Assembly: GCF_016597815.1 (NCBI RefSeq)
Contig: NZ_VCHA01000005.1
Coordinates: 62,001-126,000 of the forward strand
DNA: 64,000 nucleotides
Origin: Marinobacter sp. DY40_1A1
Lineage (GTDB): Bacteria > Pseudomonadota > Gammaproteobacteria > Pseudomonadales > Oleiphilaceae
Reading direction: 5' to 3'
Part shown: piece by piece, positions 10,470 to 19,832 of the stretch
Layout: each line of letters begins with the position of its first letter
Numbering within the stretch: the first letter of the stretch is position 1
Translations under genes and position numbers: made by a program
The notes under the pieces: generated by a model
Told to the model about the DNA's origin: nothing
What the model saw: the letters and a program-made list of their open reading frames with translations, nothing else
Database searches by the model: none

Positions 10470-10635
10470 GGGTTTTTCTGGCGACCGTTTGATTGATTCA
10501 CAAGGGGAAATTGAAACGCTGGATTATACATGGTCGCTTGCCTTCGAGCCATGGAGCTCGGCTTTGGCAGGCGTGTCCCACCTCCGAGCCTGCGAAATCG
10601 ACATGTAGTCGTGGAAGATGTTCGATATTTTTCTC

Positions 10636-10641
10636 TATAAT
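10636..10641 (+). promoter_or_regulatory. Candidate -10 box for the M48-pilin gene
   Basis: The 282-base gap 10470-10751 between divergent valS and the M48-pilin gene holds a perfect TATAAT on the plus strand about 110 bases upstream of the ATG, without a convincing -35. A small hairpin CGAGC-6-GCTCG lies near 10546-10561. I see no gene in this gap. Confidence 0.3.
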
Positions 10642-10751
10642 CGCCGGCTTTGCTGCGTGGGTGCGCTGCAATAAAACTCAGTCATAGCTGGCTCAGGTCT
10701 TGCGCTGTGCACTCGCCGGTCACTCTGTAAGCATCTTAACGAGGGAATACC

Positions 10752-11963
10752 ATGGATTTGGTTTACAAGAACGAGAAGCCGTTGCTCAGGATAGCGGTCG
10801 TGTTTTCAGCGGTTATCTGGCTTGCGTTGTTTGTCGGGACGTTCGGGATTTTGTTGTTGTACTTGCTTTTGGGCTATGTGTTTTTTCTGTTTGCGCATTC
10901 GGCATTTATCTCCCACCTGAAAGGCTCGGGTGTGCGCATAAGCCAGGATCAGTATCCGGATCTATATGAACGGATGGTTCGTTGTTCTGAAAAAGTTGGC
11001 GTCACAGAGTTGCCTGAGGCATACCTGCTTCGTACCGATTTTTTTAATGCGCTGGCCACCAAATTTCTCGGTCGTCATTTCGTGGTGCTGTTTACCGATG
11101 TCATTGACGCCCTGGAAGACCAGCCGGGCGCAGTCGATTTCTATATTGGCCATGAACTTGGCCACATACACCGCAAGCATCTTTCCTGGCGCGCGTTTGT
11201 CATGCCGGGCTCGCTGTTGCCGGTGGTTGGCCCGGCTCTGCGCCGCGCAGAGGAATACACCTGTGATCGCTACGGCGTTGCCTGTTGCCAGTCTTCAGAG
11301 GATATCAAGTCCGCCATAGCAGCCATTGCTGCAGGGGATACCCGTTGGAAGACCATCAATGTGGATGCATACCTCAGTCAGATTCAGGCAACCAGTGGGT
11401 TCTGGATGTCGTTCAACGAACTGACCGGCGACTATCCGTGGCTGACCAAACGCATGGCGACCGCCTTGGCACTGGCACAGGGCAGGGAGGTAAAGCATCC
11501 TCGTCGCAGCCTTGGGGCCTGGGTGTTATCGATGTTTGTGCCCCGGGTGGGTGGTGGTGCGGGCGGAGCTGCATCCCTGCTGGTGACTGTCGCGATCATC
11601 GGTGTGCTGGCTGCGCTGGCAATTCCTGCTTACCAGCAGTATGTCGAAAGGGCACGTTATTCGGCTGCATACTCCATGGCTCAGGAGGTACAGGCTCGAG
11701 TCACTTCCTACGCCACTGAGAACCAGGCTTGGCCGGTAACCATGCAAGAACTGGGGTACCCGGAGTTAATCCTGGAAAATGACGTGCAGAACTATTCAAT
11801 TGATGTATATGACGACGGCATGATCGGGGTCGAAATGGGCGTGGATGATTCCGGCGAGTCCAAATATATCGTGCTTGAACCTGCCGTCGATGAGGGCGAG
11901 ATCAGTTGGACCTGTTACGGCCAGAATGTGAACGAAAAGCATTTGCCGGCGAGCTGTCGTTAA
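10752..11963 (+). CDS. Fusion of an M48-type membrane metalloprotease and a type IV pilin-like domain
   Basis: 403 residues in two parts. The first 250 form an integral-membrane M48-like peptidase: hydrophobic segments near residues 14-55, the zinc motif HELGH at 134-138 with catalytic Glu135, and the third-ligand region EEYTCDRYG near 167. From about residue 274 a pilin-like helix follows (LLVTVAIIGVLAALAIPAYQ), continuing into an amphipathic helix (YVERARYSAAYSMAQEV) and ending with two cysteines 17 residues apart (CYGQ...PASC) like a pilin disulfide loop. A prepilin-type G/FTLIE cleavage motif is not evident, so the helix may simply anchor the C-terminal domain. AGGG lies about 6 bases before the ATG. 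Substrate unknown; the gene stands alone. Confidence 0.8.
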   Translation: MDLVYKNEKPLLRIAVVFSAVIWLALFVGTFGILLLYLLLGYVFFLFAHSAFISHLKGSGVRISQDQYPDLYERMVRCSEKVGVTELPEAYLLRTDFFNALATKFLGRHFVVLFTDVIDALEDQPGAVDFYIGHELGHIHRKHLSWRAFVMPGSLLPVVGPALRRAEEYTCDRYGVACCQSSEDIKSAIAAIAAGDTRWKTINVDAYLSQIQATSGFWMSFNELTGDYPWLTKRMATALALAQGREVKHPRRSLGAWVLSMFVPRVGGGAGGAASLLVTVAIIGVLAALAIPAYQQYVERARYSAAYSMAQEVQARVTSYATENQAWPVTMQELGYPELILENDVQNYSIDVYDDGMIGVEMGVDDSGESKYIVLEPAVDEGEISWTCYGQNVNEKHLPASCR

Positions 11964-12011
11964 TCACGTCGCATTCGCACTCTGGAAGCTCTAATTCAGC
12001 GCTGCCCGGCA

Positions 12012-12052
12012 GTGTATGATCACGATCACGATCGCGATCGTTGATCATACAC
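12012..12052. repeat. GATC-rich palindrome over the holC stop codon
   Basis: Perfect 11-bp arms GTGTATGATCA (12012-12022) and TGATCATACAC (12042-12052) enclose 19 bases made almost only of CGATCA/CGATCG repeats. Six GATC sites fall within 41 bp. The minus-strand holC reading frame ends inside it, so its last residues (YDQRSRS) are encoded by the palindrome. It may act as the terminator between holC and the convergent M48-pilin gene, although no T-run follows. Confidence 0.75.
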
Positions 12053-12544
12053 TTGGGCCTCGATACCTAAAGCGCGCAACTGCCTGAAATGTGATCGAGC
12101 CTGGTTGAGAACGACAGGGTCGCTATGGGCCACCAGGGCGAGGCGTTTGAATTGGTCCGCGTTTGCCGGAAGGGTCTGGGAGAGGATGATTACGGTATCC
12201 CAGTCCTCTGCAATTGGCGGGCACAATAGTATTCCAACAGGATCAGTACAGGGTGTGGCAGCATCGGGTATGACGCTGTGCGGGATGAATGCATCCGGGC
12301 TGAAGTTCCAGATTAGTTTGTCCAGTTCATCAGCTTGCTGCTGGGAGTCGCACACGATGCACACCCGGTCGCCTTGCTGCCAGGCTTTGCTTACAAGCTT
12401 GGTGGCGTGCAGGTTACGGGCGGCGGGAGTGTCTTGGAGGAGAATATGAAACCAGTAACGCTGGTTTTTATCCTCCAGAGCAGACGCAGTCCGAGAGTTG
12501 CCGGCAGCAGGGCTGCCGGCTTGTGAGAGCAAATTACTTTCCAT
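12026..12544 (-). CDS. holC: DNA polymerase III chi subunit
   Basis: Chi subunit of the clamp-loader complex; it binds psi and single-strand binding protein. The chi fold starts at RYWFHILLQDTPAARN near residue 29 and includes ATKLVSKAWQQGDRVCIVC, a DELDKLIWNFSPDAFIPH segment and the late VYDQ. The start ATG overlaps the pepA stop (TAATG), typical of translational coupling; pepA-holC(-valS) is a common order in gammaproteobacteria, but here valS is elsewhere. About 28 extra N-terminal residues make it longer (172) than usual (about 145); no other ATG is available. Confidence 0.88.
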   Translation of the reverse strand: MESNLLSQAGSPAAGNSRTASALEDKNQRYWFHILLQDTPAARNLHATKLVSKAWQQGDRVCIVCDSQQQADELDKLIWNFSPDAFIPHSVIPDAATPCTDPVGILLCPPIAEDWDTVIILSQTLPANADQFKRLALVAHSDPVVLNQARSHFRQLRALGIEAQVYDQRSRS

Positions 12545-14037
12545 TATTTTCCAGCGTGGGACATCAGGTAGTCGACCAGCAGGGGAACCGGGCGGCCAGA
12601 GGAACCCTTGGCTTTACCCGAATGCCATGCAGTTCCGGCGATGTCCAGATGCGCCCAGCGGTATTCCTTGGTGAAGCGAGCCAGGAAGCAGGCGGCAGTG
12701 ATGGTACCCGCAGTGCGGCCGCCGATGTTGGCCATGTCTGCAAAGTTACTGTCCAGCAGGGTCTGGTACTCCTCCCAAATGGGCAGGCGCCAAGCCTTGT
12801 CGTTGGCACGTTCACCCGCAGCCAGCAGTTCGTTTGCCAGCTCGTCATTGTTGGCCATCAGGCCTGTTGTCTCGTGGCCAAGGGCAATGATGCAGGCGCC
12901 GGTAAGCGTTGCCAGGTCGATAACCACTTCCGGATCAAATTTCTTCACATAGGTGAGGGCGTCGCACAAAACCAGGCGGCCTTCAGCATCTGTGTTGAGG
13001 ATTTCAACCGTTTGGCCAGACATGGTGGTGACAATATCGCCAGGGCGGCTGGCATTACCGTCGGGCATGTTTTCAGCAGCAGCGATAACCGCAACCACGT
13101 TAATTTTCGGCTTGGTCTCTGCGAGTACTTGCATGGCTCCGAATACGGCAGCTGAACCGCCCATATCGTATTTCATTTCATCCATGCCAGCGCCGGGCTT
13201 GAGGCTGATGCCGCCTGTGTCGAAAGTAATGCCTTTGCCTACCAGAACATAAGGCTTGTCTTTAGCATTACCACCACGGTATTCCATGATGATCAGGCGT
13301 GGTGGTTGGGCACTGCCCTGACCAACGGCAAGAAGGGAGTTCATGCCGAGCTTTTTCATTTGCTTTTCATCAAGCACTTCGGTCTTGATGCAGTCGTGTT
13401 CAGTGGCCAGTTTGTTGGCTCGCTCTGCCAGCCATGAGGGGTGGCAGATGTTCGGTGGCATGTTGCCCAGATCGCGGGCCAGATTCATGCCGCGACCGGT
13501 TGCCAAGCCCAGGTTAAACGCTTCTTTTTGTGCTTTTCCGGCATCAGAAGTGGCGACCAGAACTTTGTTGAGCTTGCGCGCTGAAGGCTTTTCGCTCTTG
13601 AACTCGCTGAAGCTGTAGAGCTGATCTTCCAGAGTACGGCCGATCAGGCTCAGCTTTGCCAGTTCGGAGCTAAGGCTGTCATTGCCAGTCAGGGCGGTAT
13701 CGGTCAAGCTGATCAGCACACTCTTTGAAGGACCATCCTTCAGGGCACTTGTCATGGCCGCCAGTGCCTTTCGGAAGTTTGCGCCAGTGCGCTCGGTGTC
13801 CTTGCCTGTACCAACAACAAGCAACCGATCCCAAGGCTGGTCGTTAAGTGGAATCAGGCTTGTTTCAGCGTTTTTGCCATTGATGTCACCGGCTTTCTGG
13901 AGTTTGGTGATCAGCCCGCCAAGTGCGCTGTCTGCCCCAGTGGTGGAGGCTGGCCAGTCGCCCTGTTCCGGAAGGGCGACGACCAGGCAGTCGGCTTTGG
14001 TGCTCGCAATGGCATTGCTGTTCAGGCTGAAGTTCAT
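12544..14037 (-). CDS. pepA: Leucyl aminopeptidase (M17, PepA)
   Basis: Cytosolic hexameric two-metal aminopeptidase; in E. coli it also binds DNA in Xer recombination and carAB control. 497 residues from the ATG at 14037, which has TAGGAG at good spacing; an in-frame upstream ATG at 14109 has no comparable site. Catalytic landmarks: GKGITFDTGGISLKPGAGMD with metal-binding Lys and Asp, YDMGGSAAV, and the M17 signature NTDAEGRLVL. It is the first gene of the pepA-holC pair and diverges from lptF. Confidence 0.95.
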   Translation of the reverse strand: MNFSLNSNAIASTKADCLVVALPEQGDWPASTTGADSALGGLITKLQKAGDINGKNAETSLIPLNDQPWDRLLVVGTGKDTERTGANFRKALAAMTSALKDGPSKSVLISLTDTALTGNDSLSSELAKLSLIGRTLEDQLYSFSEFKSEKPSARKLNKVLVATSDAGKAQKEAFNLGLATGRGMNLARDLGNMPPNICHPSWLAERANKLATEHDCIKTEVLDEKQMKKLGMNSLLAVGQGSAQPPRLIIMEYRGGNAKDKPYVLVGKGITFDTGGISLKPGAGMDEMKYDMGGSAAVFGAMQVLAETKPKINVVAVIAAAENMPDGNASRPGDIVTTMSGQTVEILNTDAEGRLVLCDALTYVKKFDPEVVIDLATLTGACIIALGHETTGLMANNDELANELLAAGERANDKAWRLPIWEEYQTLLDSNFADMANIGGRTAGTITAACFLARFTKEYRWAHLDIAGTAWHSGKAKGSSGRPVPLLVDYLMSHAGK

Positions 14038-14237
14038 GGAAACTCCTATAGTTATCCGGGGAAAGCCGCAATTGTGAGCGGCGAGAATGATTTGATCCTG
14101 TACCACCAAGCATTGGGGTTTGGAGGCGGATTATCAAGTTAGGCGGGCTACACTGTTATTCAGCCCCAAGGTTACATAGAATACTCGCAGTTTCCTCATT
14201 CCTCCATGTTCCGGTTTACACGGGCAGAGAAACCGTT

Positions 14238-15341
14238 TTGAGCATTATTTTCCGCTATCTCATACGTCAGGTTATGGTCAGCATGGTTGCCGTCTCAGGC
14301 ATTCTTCTGCTGGTGTTTATGAGTGGGCGCTTTCTCAAATACTTGGCCGGTGCCGCGGAAGGCAAGATTGCACCCGGCGTGCTGTTTGAAATTATGGCGT
14401 ATCGCTTTCCCGGGTTTCTTGAGCTTATCCTGCCGTTGGGGCTGTTCATTGGCATACTGCTGGCCTATGGCCGTATGTATCTTGAAAGTGAAATGACCGT
14501 GCTTTCCGCCTGTGGTGTAAGCGACGGTCAGTTGTTGTCAAAAACCCTGGTGGGCAGCCTTGCCGTCATGTTGATTGTCGGAAGCATGAGCCTGGTGGTT
14601 TCACCATGGGGAATGCAGCAGGTTGAAGAGATTTTTGCAGAGCAGGCCAAGGCAACAGAATTCGATCTGCTGGCGCCGGGGCGCTTCCAGAAGCTTTCGT
14701 CGGGCGGCCGCGTTACCTACACCGAAGCTCTCAGTGATGACAAACGCCAACTTCAGGGTGTGTTTATTGCCGAGTACGGGCAAGACGGAACCGGTGTAAA
14801 CGTAATTACCGCCGATTCCGGCTCCCAGTTGATTGATGAAGAAACCGGTAGCCGCTTTCTTATTCTCGAAAACGGTGCGCGTTATGATGGGACGCCCGGA
14901 AAGCTGGATTACCAGATTACAAGTTTTGAAGCCTACGGTCTGAAGATTCGCAGCGGTAGTAGTGGTGATGTGGTTTTGGATGAGGGGGTTACTACCGGCC
15001 AGTTGATGCGATCGGACGATCCCCGCGACCGCGCATTGTTGCACTGGCGCTTTTCGTTACCGCTGATTGTCCCAATAGTGACACTGCTGGCAGTCCGGTT
15101 GAGCCGGGTTAATCCGCGACAAGGGCGATTTTTCCATCTATTGCCTGCCATGCTTGTGTACGTTGCCTATCTTGGTTTGCTGATTGTCGCCCGGGATGCC
15201 ATGGCAGATGGCAAGGTGCCTGAATGGTTGGGCATGCTCTGGGTACACGCCATCTTCCTTGCGCTTGGTCTTTGGCTGCATTTTGGTCCGGCCTGGCTTT
15301 ATAAGAGAAAGCTGAAGCGGGAGGGAGTGGTCAATGCGTAA
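14238..15341 (+). CDS. lptF: LptF, LPS export permease
   Basis: One of two inner-membrane permease subunits of the LptB2FG exporter that extracts LPS from the inner membrane. 367 residues: N-terminal helices (FRYLIRQVMVSMVAVSGILL; LILPLGLFIGILLAYGRMY), a periplasmic beta-jellyroll in the middle third, and three C-terminal helices. The start is TTG at 14238, directly at the conserved SIIFRYLIRQ; no better codon is nearby. Its stop overlaps the start of lptG by 8 bases. The family pattern ESEMTVLSACGVS (coupling helix) is clear. Confidence 0.95.
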   Translation: MSIIFRYLIRQVMVSMVAVSGILLLVFMSGRFLKYLAGAAEGKIAPGVLFEIMAYRFPGFLELILPLGLFIGILLAYGRMYLESEMTVLSACGVSDGQLLSKTLVGSLAVMLIVGSMSLVVSPWGMQQVEEIFAEQAKATEFDLLAPGRFQKLSSGGRVTYTEALSDDKRQLQGVFIAEYGQDGTGVNVITADSGSQLIDEETGSRFLILENGARYDGTPGKLDYQITSFEAYGLKIRSGSSGDVVLDEGVTTGQLMRSDDPRDRALLHWRFSLPLIVPIVTLLAVRLSRVNPRQGRFFHLLPAMLVYVAYLGLLIVARDAMADGKVPEWLGMLWVHAIFLALGLWLHFGPAWLYKRKLKREGVVNA

Positions 15342-16395
15342 GATTGATCACTATGTGATGCGCAATGTGGGCGGTGCCATGCTGCTGGTGATGCTTGTGG
15401 TGCTGTCCCTCGATCTGATTTTTGCCTTTGTTGCCGAGCTGGATGATACCCGTAACAACTACCAGATTCTGGATGCACTCTGGTTTGTAGCCCTTACCTT
15501 GCCGCGCCGGGTATACGACTACCTGCCTCTTGGGGCTTTTATGGGCTGTTTGATTGGACTGGGTGGCATGGCCAGCTCTTCCGAACTTACAGTGATTCGC
15601 GCGGCCGGGGTTTCTATAAAGCGGGTTGTCTGGTCTGCAATGAAACCTGCATTGGTGATCGTTCTGGCGGGTGTTCTTATCGGTGAGTATTTGGCGCCTC
15701 CTGCGGAGCGTGCTGCCCAGAGTCATAAGGCGGTTGCTCTTGGTGCGGGCCAGAGTGTGGCTGCTGCCCACGGGGTATGGCACCGGGAGGGCAATGTTTT
15801 TATGCACCTCAATGCTGTGCAGCCAAACGGTGTGTTGCACGGTGTTTCTTTGTTTCGATTCGACGATCAACGGCAACTGATAGCAGCCAGTTTCTCGGAG
15901 CGGGCAATTTATCAGGGCGACCACTGGCTGCTGGAGAACTCCACGACCACGCGCCTTGAGGGTGAATCCACCAGGCGGGTAGATCATAAGAGCCTGCGTT
16001 GGGACACTGGCCTGTCCCCAAGTGTATTGAGTGTGCTGATTGTTAAGCCGGAAAACCTTTCAATGACTGGCTTGTATACCTACGCAAACTACCTTGGCGA
16101 CCAGGAGCTAAATGGCTCTCCATACTGGTTGGCCTTCTGGAAGAAGGCTCTGATGCCGCTGGGCACAGGCGTGATGGTGCTGGTGGCGATTTCCTTTATC
16201 TTTGGGCCACTGCGCTCAGTTACTATGGGGTTTCGGGTGTTTACCGGGCTACTCGTAGGGCTGCTGTTCAAGTATATGCAGGACCTTTTGGGCCCCATGA
16301 GCCTTGTTTACGGGTTTAGCCCGGTTCTTGCGGTGATTGTGCCAATTGGGATCAGTGCGGTGTTTGGTGGTGTGTTGATGCGCCGGGCAGGATAG
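15334..16395 (+). CDS. lptG: LptG, LPS export permease
   Basis: Second permease subunit of LptB2FG, pairing with LptF. 353 residues with the same layout: N-terminal helices (IDHYVMRNVGGAMLLVMLVV), the cytosolic coupling segment SSELTVIRAAGVSIKR, a periplasmic jellyroll, and C-terminal helices ending MRRAG. The ATG overlaps the lptF stop (ATGCGTAA), consistent with coupled translation and fixed stoichiometry. Other Lpt genes are not in the window. Confidence 0.95.
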   Translation: MRKIDHYVMRNVGGAMLLVMLVVLSLDLIFAFVAELDDTRNNYQILDALWFVALTLPRRVYDYLPLGAFMGCLIGLGGMASSSELTVIRAAGVSIKRVVWSAMKPALVIVLAGVLIGEYLAPPAERAAQSHKAVALGAGQSVAAAHGVWHREGNVFMHLNAVQPNGVLHGVSLFRFDDQRQLIAASFSERAIYQGDHWLLENSTTTRLEGESTRRVDHKSLRWDTGLSPSVLSVLIVKPENLSMTGLYTYANYLGDQELNGSPYWLAFWKKALMPLGTGVMVLVAISFIFGPLRSVTMGFRVFTGLLVGLLFKYMQDLLGPMSLVYGFSPVLAVIVPIGISAVFGGVLMRRAG

Positions 16396-16412
16396 CTACC
16401 CGGCATACCGGT

Positions 16413-16952
16413 TCAGCCAGCCTTGGCTTTATGGGGAACACTAACAACCATGCTGTCTGAAAATCTGTCTGTTATGGACAGGCCGTTAATGGGGTAAAAA
16501 AGCCCTATCATGGCTGGAACAGACAGGAACAGCGTTGCCGAACCCAGATAGTAGCCTGCCAAAATGGCCACAAAAAACACGGCTGCCGCGCTCACATACC
16601 TACGAAGGGCCTGGCTCCAGCTCACTGAGGAGCCGTCCAGATTTTCGATGCGAATCCGCCATACCTGCATGCCCAGTGTTTGCCCTATCCGCGTCCAGAA
16701 GTACGCAAAGAACAGGTACATCACCAGAAACAATACGAACGTCAGGCCGGGGTCGCCGGATAACTGACCCGCTTCGGCTTTCTGCTCCATGCTGTCCCAG
16801 CCGGTAATCCAGCCAGTTATCATGGTGTATATCCATGTGGTAACCAGAAGTACGGCAATACCGATCAGGCCGTCGTAAATAATGGCGAGTGATCGTTTGA
16901 GAAACGTCGCTGGGGGTAGCAGTTCATCAGCGGCGTGGAAGCGGCGGGGCAT
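16413..16952 (-). CDS. RDD family membrane protein
   Basis: 179-residue inner-membrane protein with about four hydrophobic segments. The family name-giving Arg/Asp/Asp positions appear as FLKRSLAIIYDGLIG near residues 18-32, followed by the second conserved stretch QTLGMQVWRIRIENLDG near 112-128. Function is not known in general; some RDD proteins have been linked to sodium tolerance. AGGAG lies just before the ATG. Convergent with lptG (17 bases apart). Confidence 0.85.
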   Translation of the reverse strand: MPRRFHAADELLPPATFLKRSLAIIYDGLIGIAVLLVTTWIYTMITGWITGWDSMEQKAEAGQLSGDPGLTFVLFLVMYLFFAYFWTRIGQTLGMQVWRIRIENLDGSSVSWSQALRRYVSAAAVFFVAILAGYYLGSATLFLSVPAMIGLFYPINGLSITDRFSDSMVVSVPHKAKAG

Positions 16953-17093
16953 GGGCTCTCCTGTGATTTTTCACGTTTTTCCTGTACTCAGCGTGTGCTA
17001 GAGTAGCCGATTTGCACACGCATGTAAGTATTCGTATTCAATCGCGGATCCCGCCGCTTCCCGGTGGGATTTCTGGAAAGGTATCAACGGGCT

Positions 17094-19724
17094 ATGAAAA
17101 CCGCAGAGTTGCGACAGGCATTTCTCGATTATTTTAAACAGCAAGGTCATTCCATTGTTTCAAGCAGCTCGCTGGTGCCGGCAGACGATCCGACACTGCT
17201 GTTTACCAATGCGGGAATGAACCAGTTCAAGGACGTATTTCTTGGCCGTGAGGAGCGTGACTACACTCGCGCAACTAGCTCCCAGAAATGCGTGCGTGCA
17301 GGCGGCAAGCATAATGACCTGGAGAACGTGGGTTACACAGCGCGCCACCATACGTTCTTCGAAATGCTGGGCAACTTCAGCTTCGGTGATTATTTCAAGC
17401 GCGAAGCCATCAATTATGCGTGGACCTTTCTGACCGGCGAGCAGTGGCTAAACCTGCCCGCTGAGAAACTCTGGGTGACCGTTTATGCCGATGATGACGA
17501 AGCCTACGACATCTGGAATAAAGAAGTCGGCGTGCCAGTAGATCGTATTGTTCGCATTGGCGACAATGGCGGCGCACCTTACGCTTCAGATAACTTCTGG
17601 CAGATGGGCGATACCGGCCCCTGTGGCCCTTGTACCGAAATATTCTATGACCACGGCCCGGACGTAGCGGGCGGCCCCCCCGGAAGCCCGGAGGAAGATG
17701 GTGACCGCTACATCGAGATCTGGAACGTGGTTTTCATGCAGTACAACCGCACTGCTGATGGCGAGATGCTTAAGTTGCCCAAGCCTTCCGTCGATACAGG
17801 CATGGGCCTGGAACGTGTTACAGCTGTGATGCAAGGCGTACACAGCAACTACGAAATCGATTTGTTTGATGATCTTCTCAAAGCGGCTTCAGCCATACTT
17901 GGCGGTGCGGCGACAACAGAAGCCAGCCTGCGTGTGGTTGCCGACCATATTCGCTCCTGTGCCTTCCTGATTTCCGACGGTGTTATGCCTTCTAATGAAG
18001 GTCGAGGCTTTGTTCTTCGCCGGATTATTCGTCGGGCAGCTCGTCATGGCAACAAGCTTGGTGCCACCGGCCCGTTCTTCTACAAATTAACCGGTGCTTT
18101 GGTTGAGTTGATGGGTGAGGCCTTCCCGCAACTTGTCAGCAGCCGGAAGCAGATAGAGAGAGTGCTGCTGCAGGAAGAAGAGCAGTTTGTAAAAACTCTG
18201 GATAAAGGCTTGCGCCTGCTGGAGCAGGATATTGCCGAGCTGAAAGGCGACGTGATTCCCGGGCAGACGGTTTTTACCCTGTATGACACCTATGGCTTTC
18301 CTGTGGATCTCACCAACGATATCGCCCGTGAGCGTGGCCTGACGTTGGACTATGAGGGCTACGAAAAAGCTATGGAAAGCCAGCGTGAGCGGGCCAGAGC
18401 TGCCAGCAAGTTTGGCATGGATTACAACGCAGCAGGCCTGAGCATTGAAGGTAAAACCGAGTTCACTGGCCACGAGCATGTTGATGGTCACGAGCGTATC
18501 CGTGCCGTCATCGTCAACGGCGAGCAGAAAACAGCAGAAGCCGGCGATGAAGCAATTGTGGTGCTGGAGCGCACACCGTTTTACGCTGAATCCGGTGGCC
18601 AGGTAGGTGATACCGGGCTGCTGACCTGGAGCGGTGGCCGCTTCAAGGTGACCGACACTCGCAAGGATGGCGATAACCATCTGCATGTGGGCACTCTTAT
18701 AGAGGGTGAGCTGTTCGAAGGACTGGAAGTAGACGCCCGTATTGACCACGCACGCCGTGAGCGGGTTCGCCGTAACCACTCTGCCACGCACTTGCTGCAT
18801 GCGGCGTTGCGCAAAGTGTTGGGTGAGCATGTAGGGCAGAAGGGCTCTCTTGTGGATCCGGACAAGCTGCGCTTTGACTTCTCGCATTTTGAAGCGGTTA
18901 CTCCTGAGCAATTGAAAGAAATCGAACGCCAGGTAAACGAACAGATTCTCAGTAACACAGCGGTACAGACCGACATAACAGACATGGAACAGGCGCAAGC
19001 AAAAGGCGCCATGGCGTTGTTTGGTGAGAAGTACGGTGATGTGGTTCGAGTGCTGAGCATGGGTACTGACAGCTATTCTGTAGAGCTGTGTGGTGGCACC
19101 CACGTAACTCGCACCGGCGACATTGGCCTGTTCCGTATAACATCTGAAAGCGGCATTTCTTCGGGTGTTCGTCGAATTGAAGCTGTTACCGGGTTTGGCG
19201 CCCTTGAGTGGGTGGACGACACAGAGCGCACTCTGCGTGAAGCGGCCCGACTGGTAAAAGGCAGCCGGGAAACGGTTATCGACAAGGTGCAACAGACCAT
19301 TGAGCGCAATCGACAGCTTGAAAAAGATGTTGATGCCTTGAAGGCCAAGCTTGCCAGTTCCGCCGGAAGCGATCTGGCAGATTCTGCAGTAGAGGTTGCA
19401 GGCCTGAAAGTTGTCGCTGCCGAGCTGGAAGGTGCAGATCGCCAAACGCTTATGGAAACTGCAGACCAGCTTAAAAACAAGCTGGGAGAGGGTGTGGTTG
19501 TTCTCGCGAGTGTTGAAGATGGAAAAGTGACCTTGGTTGCAGGTGTTACAAAGTCTGCAACTGGTCGCATCAAAGCGGGCGATTTGATGAAGCACCTTGC
19601 GGCGTTGGTCGACGGCAAAGGCGGCGGTCGGCCCGATATGGCTCAGGGCGGTGGTAACGATGCCTCTAAGCTTGGGGAAGCCCTTGCCGGGGTGCCGGAG
19701 TGGGTTGGGAAAAATATCGCCTAA
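17094..19724 (+). CDS. alaS: Alanyl-tRNA synthetase
   Basis: Class II synthetase charging tRNA-Ala. From the ATG at 17094 it is 876 residues, the usual size, beginning [19 protein letters not shown]; an upstream in-frame GTG at 17064 is unlikely. Domains in order: catalytic core with [14 protein letters not shown] and the motif-3 region, tRNA-recognition helices, the editing domain with HSATHLLH and CGGTHV zinc/editing residues, and a C-terminal DHHA1-type domain ending in a Gly-rich [14 protein letters not shown] hairpin of AGCGA/TCGCT type around 19741-19769 follows and may attenuate transcription before lysC. Confidence 0.97.
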   Translation: MKTAELRQAFLDYFKQQGHSIVSSSSLVPADDPTLLFTNAGMNQFKDVFLGREERDYTRATSSQKCVRAGGKHNDLENVGYTARHHTFFEMLGNFSFGDYFKREAINYAWTFLTGEQWLNLPAEKLWVTVYADDDEAYDIWNKEVGVPVDRIVRIGDNGGAPYASDNFWQMGDTGPCGPCTEIFYDHGPDVAGGPPGSPEEDGDRYIEIWNVVFMQYNRTADGEMLKLPKPSVDTGMGLERVTAVMQGVHSNYEIDLFDDLLKAASAILGGAATTEASLRVVADHIRSCAFLISDGVMPSNEGRGFVLRRIIRRAARHGNKLGATGPFFYKLTGALVELMGEAFPQLVSSRKQIERVLLQEEEQFVKTLDKGLRLLEQDIAELKGDVIPGQTVFTLYDTYGFPVDLTNDIARERGLTLDYEGYEKAMESQRERARAASKFGMDYNAAGLSIEGKTEFTGHEHVDGHERIRAVIVNGEQKTAEAGDEAIVVLERTPFYAESGGQVGDTGLLTWSGGRFKVTDTRKDGDNHLHVGTLIEGELFEGLEVDARIDHARRERVRRNHSATHLLHAALRKVLGEHVGQKGSLVDPDKLRFDFSHFEAVTPEQLKEIERQVNEQILSNTAVQTDITDMEQAQAKGAMALFGEKYGDVVRVLSMGTDSYSVELCGGTHVTRTGDIGLFRITSESGISSGVRRIEAVTGFGALEWVDDTERTLREAARLVKGSRETVIDKVQQTIERNRQLEKDVDALKAKLASSAGSDLADSAVEVAGLKVVAAELEGADRQTLMETADQLKNKLGEGVVVLASVEDGKVTLVAGVTKSATGRIKAGDLMKHLAALVDGKGGGRPDMAQGGGNDASKLGEALAGVPEWVGKNIA

Positions 19725-19781
19725 GCAACTATTTTTCAGAAGCGATCGGGGTTTATAATTCCGGTCGCTTGTTTATTGACG

Positions 19782-19802
19782 GGCAGGGTGCTCCGCCCTG
19801 CC
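19782..19802 (+). promoter_or_regulatory. Leader hairpin upstream of lysC
   Basis: GGCAGGG (19782-19788) pairs perfectly with CCCTGCC (19796-19802), with a 7-base loop, ending about 30 bases before the lysC ATG. No T-run follows. It may influence lysC translation or only be chance GC pairing; I see no lysine-riboswitch architecture. Confidence 0.3.
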
Positions 19803-19832
19803 ATAGGCCTCGATTCGGATATTGGAAAGACA

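Noticed and set aside
10546..10561. Another copy of the CCATGG-centred palindrome family upstream of valS
   Set aside because: It shares only CCATGGA with the loop; the rest of the loop and the long arms are missing.
18087..19595. Minus-strand open frame of 502 codons
   Set aside because: Shadow of alaS; no recognisable domain.
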